Assembly (NCBI GenBank): GCA_007121485.1
Contig: SKKM01000145.1
Span: 1 to 19,908, forward strand
Direction: 5' to 3'
Length of the DNA: 19,908 bases
From: Wenzhouxiangella sp.
Lineage (GTDB): Bacteria; Pseudomonadota; Gammaproteobacteria; Xanthomonadales; Wenzhouxiangellaceae
Under the pieces are notes generated by a model that was not told the origin of the DNA, ran no database searches, and saw only the letters and a program-made list of their open reading frames with translations. Numbering within the stretch: the first letter of the stretch is position 1; the number at the start of each line of letters is the position of its first letter. The position numbers were made by a program, and so were the translations under genes. Of this stretch, positions 13,771 to 19,908 are shown in pieces.

Positions 13771-14618
13771 ACTCACCGCTGGGTCTGCGCTGCTTGCTGT
13801 TCGTCCCTGGAAACCGGCCGGAGCGCTTCGAAAAGGCCTTGGCCAGCGGCGTAGACCGGGTCTGCATCGACCTTGAGGATGCAGTTGCGGCGTCGTCCAA
13901 GGAAGAGGCGCGCAACATTACGGTTGCCGCCCTGGCCGACCAGCCTGAGGGCCATGATTTCGGCCTGCGCATCAATGCCCCTGATACCGAGTTCGGCGAA
14001 GCCGATCTGGCAGCACTTGCCGACAGCAAGGCGGAGCCCTGCTTTCTGATCATTCCGAAGTTCGAAACCCGCAAGCAAACCGAGCGGGTCATGCAAGTCC
14101 TGGGCAGAGGCTGCCCGCCCCTGATTCTGCTGATTGAGTCGACCCGCGGGCTGCTGGATCTGGATTTCGAACTCGACGATAACGCGCCGATCGCCGGAAT
14201 CATGTTCGGCGGCTATGACTACAGCGTCGACTGCGGCTGTGACTTTGCCTGGGAGCCCTTATTATACGCCCGCTCACGCCTGATTACCGTGGCCCGCGCG
14301 CATCGGCTGGATTGCATCGACGTGCCCTGGATTGACATCAAGGATGGAAAGGGCCTGATCCGCGAAACCCGGGCCTGTCGCTCACTGGGATTCAGCGCCA
14401 AGGCCGCCATCCACCCGGCCCAGGTCGCCCCGATCCAGAAGCAGTTCCAGCCCTCCGAAAGCGAGATCGCCCGGGCCAAAGCGGTGATTGCCGCCGCCGA
14501 AGCAGCCGGTGGCGAAGCAGTGCAACTGGATGGCCGGCTGATCGACGCACCGGTCATCACCGCCGCCCGACGCATCCTCGACCGGCTGGCCCTGCGCCAA
14601 AGCCCGCACAACCAATGA
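13767..14618 (+). CDS. CitE-like HpcH/HpaI-family acyl-CoA lyase
   Basis: A 283-residue TIM-barrel lyase of the citrate lyase beta-subunit-like group, relatives of malyl-CoA, beta-methylmalyl-CoA and citramalyl-CoA lyase. LFVPGNRPERFEKAL lies at 11-25 and DLEDAV at 35-40. Arg68 (GLRIN) is the usual carboxylate or CoA-binding Arg. Glu124 (LLIES) and Asp151 (FGGYDYSVD) match the two magnesium ligands, and KAAIHPAQV at 212-220 is the C-terminal signature. It cleaves a 3-hydroxyacyl-CoA to acyl-CoA and an oxoacid such as glyoxylate or pyruvate. I chose ATG 13767, which overlaps the previous stop by ATGA. An upstream in-frame ATG at 13710 would add 19 Arg/Ala-rich residues read from the other gene. 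A MaoC hydratase follows, which fits hydration then cleavage of an unsaturated dicarboxylyl-CoA. It could also be a free-acid lyase. Confidence 0.88.
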   Translation: MNSPLGLRCLLFVPGNRPERFEKALASGVDRVCIDLEDAVAASSKEEARNITVAALADQPEGHDFGLRINAPDTEFGEADLAALADSKAEPCFLIIPKFETRKQTERVMQVLGRGCPPLILLIESTRGLLDLDFELDDNAPIAGIMFGGYDYSVDCGCDFAWEPLLYARSRLITVARAHRLDCIDVPWIDIKDGKGLIRETRACRSLGFSAKAAIHPAQVAPIQKQFQPSESEIARAKAVIAAAEAAGGEAVQLDGRLIDAPVITAARRILDRLALRQSPHNQ

Positions 14619-14655
14619 GACCCATTTTCTCAAGAACTCCACGGAACCCATCGAC

Positions 14656-15174
14656 ATGGTGCAAAACGTCAAGGAAGTCGGCCCCAATCGCTACCGCGAG
14701 CAATTCGGTCGTTTTTACGAGGACTTTCAGGTTGGCGAAATTTATGAGCATCGGCCAGGACGGACCATTACGGAGACCGACAATACCTGGTTCACCCTGC
14801 TGACCATGAACACCCATCCGATGCATTTCGACAAGGAATACGCGGCCAAGAGCGAGTTCGGACGCTGCATCGTCTGCTCGCCATTCACGGTGGCGCTGAT
14901 GGTGGGAATGAGCGTGACCGATGTCAGCCAGAAAGCCATCGCCAACCTTGGCTGGACCGACATCAAGCTGACCTTTCCGCTGTATGCCGGCGACACGCTG
15001 ACTTGCGAATCGGAAGTGCTGGACAAGCGCGAGTCCAACTCACGACCCGGAGCCGGCATCGTCACTGTCAAGACCACCGGTTTCAACCAGGACGGCAAGA
15101 TGGTCTGCACCTTCAACCGCACCATGCTCATCGCCAAACGTGGCCATAGCATCGAAGACCAGGTTGGTTATTAG
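14656..15174 (+). CDS. MaoC-like hot-dog hydratase
   Basis: A 172-residue single hot-dog domain protein resembling MaoC-type enoyl-CoA or mesaconyl-CoA hydratases. It has the start block FYEDFQVGEIYEHRPGRTITE (20-40), the long helix with NTWFTLLTMNTHPMHFDKEYA (43-63), SPFTVALMVGMSVTDVSQ and NLGWTDIKLTFPLYAGDTL. The usual active-site block GDxNPxH is MNTHPMH here, so Asn52 stands where the catalytic Asp is expected while His57 is kept. The NTHPxH form is one I associate with a side group of the family. The expected step is hydration of an unsaturated acyl-CoA, such as mesaconyl-CoA, giving a substrate for the CitE-like lyase just upstream. It follows that gene by 37 nt with a weak ribosome site (ACGGAA, ending about 9 nt before the ATG at 14656). 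It is 128 nt from the next gene. Confidence 0.87.
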   Translation: MVQNVKEVGPNRYREQFGRFYEDFQVGEIYEHRPGRTITETDNTWFTLLTMNTHPMHFDKEYAAKSEFGRCIVCSPFTVALMVGMSVTDVSQKAIANLGWTDIKLTFPLYAGDTLTCESEVLDKRESNSRPGAGIVTVKTTGFNQDGKMVCTFNRTMLIAKRGHSIEDQVGY

Positions 15175-15234
15175 CGATCAGGGTTCAGGGAGCTTGACTG
15201 CCGGCTGATGGTCCCGAGTGATCGTACTGATGTA

Positions 15235-15256
15235 GGCCGGCCCTCCGTGGCCGGCG
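15235..15256. repeat. Short GC hairpin with REP-like look
   Basis: GCCGGCC (15236-15242) pairs with GGCCGGC (15249-15255) around a 6-nt loop CTCCGT. It lies in the 128-nt gap between the MaoC and acyl-CoA dehydrogenase genes, the largest gap before the repeat element in this operon. The form (TGTAG, GC arm, short loop, GC arm) recalls short repetitive extragenic palindromes of gammaproteobacteria. One copy is seen, so it is unproven. It might instead stabilise the upstream mRNA. I see no second promoter or gene in this gap. Confidence 0.4.
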
Positions 15257-15302
15257 GCCGAGCCTGATGATCCGCCAGATTCGAAAGAGGATAAAGACTT
15301 AG

Positions 15303-16472
15303 ATGAGTGCACAGATTCAGGAACAGTGGAGCGCTGAGGACGAGCAGGCGCTGTTTGACGCCATCGACCGCTGGGTCGAGGAGGCGGTCAAGCCGATTGC
15401 CCAGCACCACGATCAGGCCGATGAGTATCCGCACGATCTGGTCGAGCAGATGAAGGATCTCGGGCTGTTCGGCGCGACCATCGGGCAGCAGTACGGCGGC
15501 CTGGGGCTATCGGCCAGTGCCTATGCCAAGATCGTGATCAAGGTGTCTTCGGCCTGGATGGCGCCGGTCGGGATTTTCAATTCGCACCTGATCCTGGCCT
15601 CGGCCATCGAGCGTTGCGGCACCGAGGAACAAAAAGATAAGTACCTGCCGCGCCTGGCCAGCGGCGAACTCCGCGGCGGTATCGCTCTGACCGAGCCCAA
15701 TGCCGGCTCCGACCTGCAAGCCATCCGCACGGTGGCGCGCAAGGACGGTGATGACTACGTCGTCAACGGCTCCAAGACCTGGATCACCAACTCGCTCAAT
15801 GGCCATGTCCTGCTGCTGCTGGTCAAGACCGATCCCGACGCCGAACCCAGGCACAAGGGCATGAGCCTGTTCATCGCTGAAAAGGGCGAGGGCTTCAGCG
15901 TCGGCAAAAAGCTCAAGAAACTGGGCTACCGCTCCATCGATTCCTGCGAAGTCAATTTCGACGACTACCGCGTGCCGGCAGCCAACCTGCTCGGCGGCGT
16001 CGAGGGCCAGGGCTTCTACCAGACCGCGGGTGGTCTGGAGCTGGGCCGGATTAATGTGGCCGCCCGCGGCTGCGGTATTGCCGAAGGCTCGCTCAAGCTG
16101 GCGCTGGAATACTCGCTGGATCGCAAGGCCTTTGGCAAGCCGATTTCCGGCCACCAGGCTATCCAGCTGAAACTGGCCGAAATGGCCTGTCAGGTCGAGG
16201 CGTCCAAACTGCTGATCGAGTCGGCCGCGAAGAAATACGACGCCAACGAGCGCTGCGACCTGGAAGCCAGCATGGCCAAGTATTTCGCCACCGAGGCCGG
16301 CGTGTTCTGCGCCAACGAGGCCATGCGCATTTTCGGTGGCTACAGCTATTCGGTCGAATACGAGATCGAGCGCTTCTATCGCGATGCCATGCTGATGTAC
16401 ATCGGCGAGGGCACCAACGAGATCCAGCGCCTGATCATTGCCAAACAGTTAATCGGTCGGCATCAGGAATGA
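15303..16472 (+). CDS. Acyl-CoA dehydrogenase
   Basis: A 389-residue FAD enzyme of the short-chain/branched-chain acyl-CoA dehydrogenase type. It introduces an alpha,beta double bond into an acyl-CoA and passes electrons to electron-transfer flavoprotein, which is not encoded here. The length is standard. GGIALTEPNAGSD (125-137) is the FAD/substrate signature. The C-terminal block GEGTNEIQR places the likely catalytic base at Glu369, as in short-chain and isovaleryl types (although isovaleryl-CoA dehydrogenase itself has a different base position). The start ATG 15303 has AAAGAGG about 12 nt before it. It ends in ATGA overlap with the CoA-transferase gene (16469-16472). With MaoC and CitE-like genes upstream it may make an unsaturated dicarboxylyl-CoA, for example mesaconyl-CoA from methylsuccinyl-CoA. 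That substrate is inference only. Confidence 0.93.
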   Translation: MSAQIQEQWSAEDEQALFDAIDRWVEEAVKPIAQHHDQADEYPHDLVEQMKDLGLFGATIGQQYGGLGLSASAYAKIVIKVSSAWMAPVGIFNSHLILASAIERCGTEEQKDKYLPRLASGELRGGIALTEPNAGSDLQAIRTVARKDGDDYVVNGSKTWITNSLNGHVLLLLVKTDPDAEPRHKGMSLFIAEKGEGFSVGKKLKKLGYRSIDSCEVNFDDYRVPAANLLGGVEGQGFYQTAGGLELGRINVAARGCGIAEGSLKLALEYSLDRKAFGKPISGHQAIQLKLAEMACQVEASKLLIESAAKKYDANERCDLEASMAKYFATEAGVFCANEAMRIFGGYSYSVEYEIERFYRDAMLMYIGEGTNEIQRLIIAKQLIGRHQE

Positions 16473-17674
16473 CCAGCCACCTGCCGCTGACCGGTTACCG
16501 CATCGTCGCCGTCGAGCAGTATGGTGCCGGGCCCTACGGCTCGCAGTACCTGTCCGAGCTGGGCGCCGAAGTCATCAAGATCGAATCGCCGCACGGCGGG
16601 GATGTGTCGCGACGGACCAGTCCATTCACGATTGGCGACGAAGACAGCGAATTTTTCCAGACCTTTAACAGCAACAAGAAAAGCCTGGTGCTGGATCTGA
16701 AGTCAGACTCCGGGCGCGCAGCGTTCGAGAAGCTGATTGCCACCGCCGACGGCGTACTCAACAACTTGCGCGGCGATCTGCCGGCGAAGCTGGGTCTGGA
16801 CTACGCCAGCCTGAAGTCGATCAAGCCGGCGATTGTTTGCGCGCATTTGTCGGCCTACGGTCGCGACAACGAGCGTGCGCGCTGGCCGGGCTATGACTAC
16901 CTGATGCAGGCCGAAGCCGGCTTTTGTCATCTGACCGGCGAACCCGGCACGCCACCGGCGCGTTTCGGGCTGTCGGTGGTCGACTTCATGACCGGCATGA
17001 ACATGGCCATCGCCTTGCTCGCCGGTCTGCTCGGCGCCCAGCGCACAGGCCGGGGCTGCGATGTGGATGTAAGTCTGTTCGATGTGGCTCTGCACCAGCT
17101 GAGCTACCCGGCCACCTGGTATTTGAACAATGACTACGTCACTACCCGCCTGCCGCGCGGAGCCCATCCGGCCACGGTGCCCGCGCAAAGCTATCGCACC
17201 GCCGACGGCTGGATTTATGTGCTGTGCATGCTGCCGAAGTTCTGGGAAGAGCTCTGCCGCGGCCTGGGACGACCGGATCTGATCGAAGACCCGCGCTTCA
17301 TCGACATCATGGCCCGACGCGAAAACCGTGACCTGCTCACCGAGGAACTGGATTTAGCCTTCATGACTCGCACAACGGCCGAGTGGATGGGCTTGTTCGG
17401 CGGCCACATCCCGGTCGCCCCGGTCAACGACCTCAAACAAGGCCTGGACAATCCCTTCGTCGCGCAGGTCGGCATGATCCAGGCCCTGGCCCATCCGCAA
17501 AAACCCGGCCTGAAAAAACTCTCCTGCCCAATCAAGGTCAACGGCCAACGCCCAAGCTCCCGCCCTGCCCCCGCCCTCGGCGCCGACAGCGAAGCCTTGT
17601 TGCGCGAACTGGGCTACAGTGACGAGCAGATTGCCGGCCTGTTGGATGAGGGAAACGCAGATGAAGGCAGATGA
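16469..17674 (+). CDS. Family III CoA-transferase (CaiB/BaiF type), copy 1
   Basis: A 401-residue CoA-transferase of family III (relatives: formyl-CoA transferase, CaiB, succinyl-CoA:dicarboxylate transferases). It moves CoA from a donor such as succinyl-CoA to a free acid in the cytoplasm. The N-terminal YRIVAVEQYGAGPYGSQYLSELGAEVIKIESP block (10-41) is typical. The catalytic acyl-anhydride Asp is Asp172 in SVVDFMTGMNMA. GRGCDVDVSLFDVALHQL is the following helix. The start overlaps the dehydrogenase stop by ATGA. The last residues, NADEGR, and the stop codon are read from the inverted repeat at 17653-17682, so the native end of the gene was probably changed when that element arrived. The core of the protein is unaffected. 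The acid substrate is unknown; a dicarboxylate is likely from context. Confidence 0.93.
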   Translation: MTSHLPLTGYRIVAVEQYGAGPYGSQYLSELGAEVIKIESPHGGDVSRRTSPFTIGDEDSEFFQTFNSNKKSLVLDLKSDSGRAAFEKLIATADGVLNNLRGDLPAKLGLDYASLKSIKPAIVCAHLSAYGRDNERARWPGYDYLMQAEAGFCHLTGEPGTPPARFGLSVVDFMTGMNMAIALLAGLLGAQRTGRGCDVDVSLFDVALHQLSYPATWYLNNDYVTTRLPRGAHPATVPAQSYRTADGWIYVLCMLPKFWEELCRGLGRPDLIEDPRFIDIMARRENRDLLTEELDLAFMTRTTAEWMGLFGGHIPVAPVNDLKQGLDNPFVAQVGMIQALAHPQKPGLKKLSCPIKVNGQRPSSRPAPALGADSEALLRELGYSDEQIAGLLDEGNADEGR

Positions 17675-17799
17675 ACGAGGATGTTTTGCCTCTTGCGGAC
17701 TGATGGCACGGGCGCAGGAAACAGGATCAACGGCGTGGCTAATGAGAAATCAGACGCTTGTGCTCCTTTATCCGCGTTCATCCGCGTTCATCCGCTTTT
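17653..17799. repeat. 147-bp imperfect inverted-repeat element with 10-bp tandem units
   Basis: The arms 17653-17682 and 17770-17799 match as reverse complements at 25 of 30 positions. They are built from units of ten bases: TCCGCGTTCA occurs twice in tandem at 17771-17790, and a degenerate copy of its reverse complement fills the left arm. An 87-nt centre carries no gene. The element fills the gap between the two CoA-transferase genes (17675-17811), which are otherwise adjacent in one operon. The left arm codes the last residues and stop of copy 1. An open frame running from 17758 through the right arm would add 18 residues to copy 2, which I reject. It looks like a small non-coding mobile or dispersed repeat (MITE-like), and the transcript could fold into a long hairpin. 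Alternative: a tandem-repeat tract of replication-slippage origin. Confidence 0.7.
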
Positions 17800-17811
17800 A
17801 AACCCATCACG

Positions 17812-18981
17812 ATGAAACTTCAAGGCCTGAGAGTTCTCGACCTGAGCCTGTTCCTCCCCGGCCCGCACCTGACCCTGATGATGGCCGATCATGGCGCCGA
17901 GGTGATCAAGCTTGAGCCACCGGGTGGCGAGCCGGTGCGCGAGGTCGGGTTGAAGCAGAACGGCATCTCGGTCTGGTTTCGCAACACGCATCGCGGAAAG
18001 CAGTCGATCTGCATCGATCTGAAACAGGACGTGGGTCGTGAGGCCTTGCTGAAAGTCGCCTCGACCTGCGACGTGGTGGTCGAAGCCTTTCGGCCTGGCG
18101 TGGCCAAACGCTTAGGGATCGACTACGAGGCAATCCAGGCACTTAATCCCGGCATCGTTTACTGCTCGATTTCCGCATTCGGCCAGGATGGTCCCCTGCG
18201 CGACCGTCCGGCGCATGATCTCGCCGTCGAGGCCCTGAGTGGACTCGTCTCCTGCAATGTCGATGGACAGGGGCGGCCGGTCAATCCGCACGTTCCTGCC
18301 GCAGACATGGCCGCCTCATTGATGGCGCTTTCCGGCATTCTGATGGCGTTGTACCGGCGGCACGAGACCGGCCGGGGCGACTTGATCGACATCGGCATGC
18401 TCGACAGCCTGATGGCCTGGACCCCCAACGTGACCGGTCCAGTGTTTGCCGAAAACCGTGCGCCGCAGCCGCCGCACGAGCGCTCCTTTGGCGGCAACGC
18501 CTTCTACCGCATCTATCGCACGAGCGATGACCGTTACCTTGCCCTCGGCGGCAGCGAACAGAAATTCGTTATTAACCTGATGACCGCCCTGGGCCGCGAA
18601 GACTTGGCGCCGCTGCATGCTCGCGGCCCTGGCCCGCATCAGCAGCCGCTGGTCGATTTTCTGACGGCCACATTTGCGAACAAGACGCTGGCCGAGTGGG
18701 AAGACTTTCTGGCCGGGATCGACGTTTGCTGGGCCCCGGTGCTGGATCTCCGCCAAGCCTTTGACCAGCCCCAGGTTCGCCACCGCCGCATGCGCTGGCA
18801 GGATCCGGATGGCAACGATCACATCGGCGTGCCGATCCGCTTTGCCCGGGAGCCGGCCAACGCCCAACCCCTTCTGCCCGGCATGGGGCAACATAATCGG
18901 GTCGTGCTCAGCGCCTGCGGCTATACCGACAGCGAGCTGGACCGGCTGGAAGAAAACGGTGTCCTGAGGAGAGGTCCTTGA
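17812..18981 (+). CDS. Family III CoA-transferase (CaiB/BaiF type), copy 2
   Basis: A 389-residue family III CoA-transferase. It opens with KLQGLRVLDLSLFLPGPHLTLMMADHGAEVIKLEPPGGEPVR (2-43), has GIDYEAIQALNPGIVYCSISAFGQDGP (102-128), and has the catalytic Asp165 in HVPAADMAASLMAL, with the helix GRGDLIDIGMLDSLMAW after it. It differs strongly from copy 1, so this is not a recent duplication. One may activate the entry acid and the other a later intermediate, or the two may be an alpha/beta pair as in succinyl-CoA:benzylsuccinate transferase. I took ATG 17812, since the upstream extension from 17758 is encoded by the repeat element. The ribosome site here is weak, so expression may depend on coupling or on the repeat structure. 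The next gene starts at a TTG overlapping its stop (18978-18981). Confidence 0.92.
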   Translation: MKLQGLRVLDLSLFLPGPHLTLMMADHGAEVIKLEPPGGEPVREVGLKQNGISVWFRNTHRGKQSICIDLKQDVGREALLKVASTCDVVVEAFRPGVAKRLGIDYEAIQALNPGIVYCSISAFGQDGPLRDRPAHDLAVEALSGLVSCNVDGQGRPVNPHVPAADMAASLMALSGILMALYRRHETGRGDLIDIGMLDSLMAWTPNVTGPVFAENRAPQPPHERSFGGNAFYRIYRTSDDRYLALGGSEQKFVINLMTALGREDLAPLHARGPGPHQQPLVDFLTATFANKTLAEWEDFLAGIDVCWAPVLDLRQAFDQPQVRHRRMRWQDPDGNDHIGVPIRFAREPANAQPLLPGMGQHNRVVLSACGYTDSELDRLEENGVLRRGP

Positions 18982-19908
18982 ACGTCATCTACAAATTTGC
19001 CTTGAGCCTTGTGTTCGCAACAGCGATGTTCAGCCCGGTTTTTGCGGCCAGCGATCCCCTCAGTCGCTACCTGGAGCTGCGTGTCGGCACCTTCAGCTCC
19101 GAGGCCCAGGCGCGCAGTGATCAACGATTCATGGCCGTCACCTGGCATATCGCCGAGCGCCCCGATGACGGTAGTGGCGCGCACTGGCTTTATCTGGAAG
19201 CCTGGATGCCGGAAGCCGACAGGCCCTACCTGCAGCGATTGACGCGTCATCATCTGGACCCCGGTGGCACGATCATCGCCCAGCCGTTCCGGCTGGCTGA
19301 TCCAGCAGCCATGGTCGGCGCCTGGAAAGAGCCGGAGCGCCTGTCCGACATCGACCTTGACGCCCTGATCGAGGTCGAGGGTTGTGAGCTGGAGATTGTC
19401 CGCACGGGCACCGACCGTTTCGAAGGCCAGACCCGAGGTGCGCGCTGCGCCAACACCCACCGGGGAGCGGCCTATGCCGTGTCGCAGTCCATACTGACTG
19501 CGACCGGCGCGAGCAACTGGGACCGCGGCTTTAGCGCTGATGGCAGCCTGGTCTGGGGCCCGAGTTCCGGCCCCTATCGCTTCCGCCGGGTTCAGGCAGG
19601 CATCGAGCATTGCGATACCCCGGTGCGCATGCTGGTCTTTGGCACCATTGCCGACCGACAGGCCTTTGGCGCCTATGGTCGTGCTCTGATGGAATCCGGC
19701 CTGTATCCGCGCACGGGCGGTTACTGGACCGCCGTGTCGCCCATTCTGGAAGTGTTCGAGGGTGAGCCGCCAGCCGGGCGCGGCGTGGTGATTTCGCACT
19801 TTCCCTGCATCGAAGCCGCGCGCGAGTTCTGGTTCGACGAGCAATACCAGACCGAGATCATTCCTCTGCGCCGCGATATCTCTGAGTTCGAGGTTCTGGT
19901 TTTACCGA
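18978..19908 (+). CDS. Secreted CpcT/CpeT-like plus DUF1330 fusion protein (3' end cut)
   Basis: A frame open from TTG 18978 to the window end (310 residues, no stop). AGGAG (18967-18971) lies 6 nt before the TTG, which overlaps the preceding stop, so a TTG start is well supported. Residues 1-24 form a signal peptide (hydrophobic core FALSLVFATAMF, cleavage near VFA-A). Residues about 27-205 look like a CpcT/CpeT domain (chromophore lyase-like): YLELRVGTFSSEAQARSDQRF, HWLYLEAWMPEADRPYLQR, a GC pair (135-136), and GPYRFRR near the end. About 215-310 look like a DUF1330 domain: FGAYGRALMESGLYPRTGGYW, EVFEGEPPAGRGVVISHFP, EAAREFWFDEQYQTEIIPLRR. CpcT-like proteins outside cyanobacteria have no known role in phycobilin attachment. 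Both domain calls come from memory of the motifs. The exported location separates it from the cytoplasmic CoA enzymes of its operon. Confidence 0.72.
   Translation, partial: MNVIYKFALSLVFATAMFSPVFAASDPLSRYLELRVGTFSSEAQARSDQRFMAVTWHIAERPDDGSGAHWLYLEAWMPEADRPYLQRLTRHHLDPGGTIIAQPFRLADPAAMVGAWKEPERLSDIDLDALIEVEGCELEIVRTGTDRFEGQTRGARCANTHRGAAYAVSQSILTATGASNWDRGFSADGSLVWGPSSGPYRFRRVQAGIEHCDTPVRMLVFGTIADRQAFGAYGRALMESGLYPRTGGYWTAVSPILEVFEGEPPAGRGVVISHFPCIEAAREFWFDEQYQTEIIPLRRDISEFEVLVLP

Noticed and set aside
17758..17811. N-terminal extension of CoA-transferase copy 2
   Set aside because: The extra 18 residues are read from the inverted-repeat arm, and the family start motif begins at the Met at 17812.
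18921..19844. Minus-strand open frame of 307 residues opposite the CpcT-like gene
   Set aside because: The plus-strand frame has a signal peptide, a good ribosome site, tight coupling to the previous gene and recognisable domains. The antisense frame has none of these.
18978..19908. A cyanobacterial source because of the CpcT/CpeT-like domain
   Set aside because: No phycobiliprotein or photosynthesis genes occur, and the domain is also found outside cyanobacteria. The neighbouring gene content is proteobacterial in character.
1..19908. Search by eye for tRNA, rRNA, CRISPR, transposase, integrase and toxin-antitoxin genes
   Set aside because: Nothing supportable was seen. The repeats present are short palindromes and one inverted-repeat element without a transposase.

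Overview
The window is 19.9 kb of GC-rich, gene-dense bacterial DNA. Genes are long and tightly packed with many 4-nt ATGA overlaps. There is a twin-arginine-exported flavoenzyme, a lipoprotein cytochrome c and Shine-Dalgarno sites, so the source is Gram-negative. The enzyme set and style fit a proteobacterium, and I lean to a gammaproteobacterium such as a Chromatiales or Xanthomonadales relative, but no marker gene here proves it. There are no rRNA, tRNA, CRISPR, transposase or phage genes. The whole window reads as one catabolic region.

Layout. (1) 1-5234, plus strand: a 5'-truncated MmgE/PrpD gene, a second MmgE/PrpD gene, a PaaK-like CoA ligase and an amidase-signature hydrolase, closed by a perfect 18-bp hairpin at 5234-5275. 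(2) 8798-5286, minus strand: a small multi-pass membrane protein, a Tat-exported flavin amine oxidase, a lipoprotein cytochrome c and an exported DUF1838 protein. This looks like an envelope amine-dehydrogenase module feeding a respiratory chain. (3) 11625-8983, minus strand: an isochorismatase-like cysteine hydrolase and two PuuE-like members of the polysaccharide deacetylase superfamily. (4) 11752 to the window end, plus strand: a HapK-like small protein, an SDR dehydrogenase, a third PuuE-like hydrolase, a CitE-like lyase, a MaoC hydratase, an acyl-CoA dehydrogenase, two family III CoA-transferases and a cut-off secreted protein that joins a CpcT/CpeT domain to a DUF1330 domain.

How it may work together. 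Five C-N hydrolase candidates (three PuuE-like, one isochorismatase-like, one amidase) sit beside a complete-looking CoA-thioester route: activation by ligase or CoA-transferase, dehydrogenation, hydration, then a retro-Claisen lyase. The simplest reading is degradation of a nitrogen-containing cyclic compound (an imide, lactam or ureide) to a dicarboxylate or branched acid, which then goes through CoA chemistry to central metabolites. The true substrate cannot be read from the sequence.

Regulation is the most striking unexplained structure. The same 10-bp palindrome TGTCCGGACA occurs three times (8834-8843, 11647-11656, 11718-11727), each time in the promoter region of one of transcription units 2, 3 and 4. 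Two copies lie beside well-formed sigma70-type promoters. This points to one dedicated regulator, not encoded in the window, controlling units 2-4 together. A 147-bp inverted-repeat element between the two CoA-transferase genes supplies the last codons and stop of the first.
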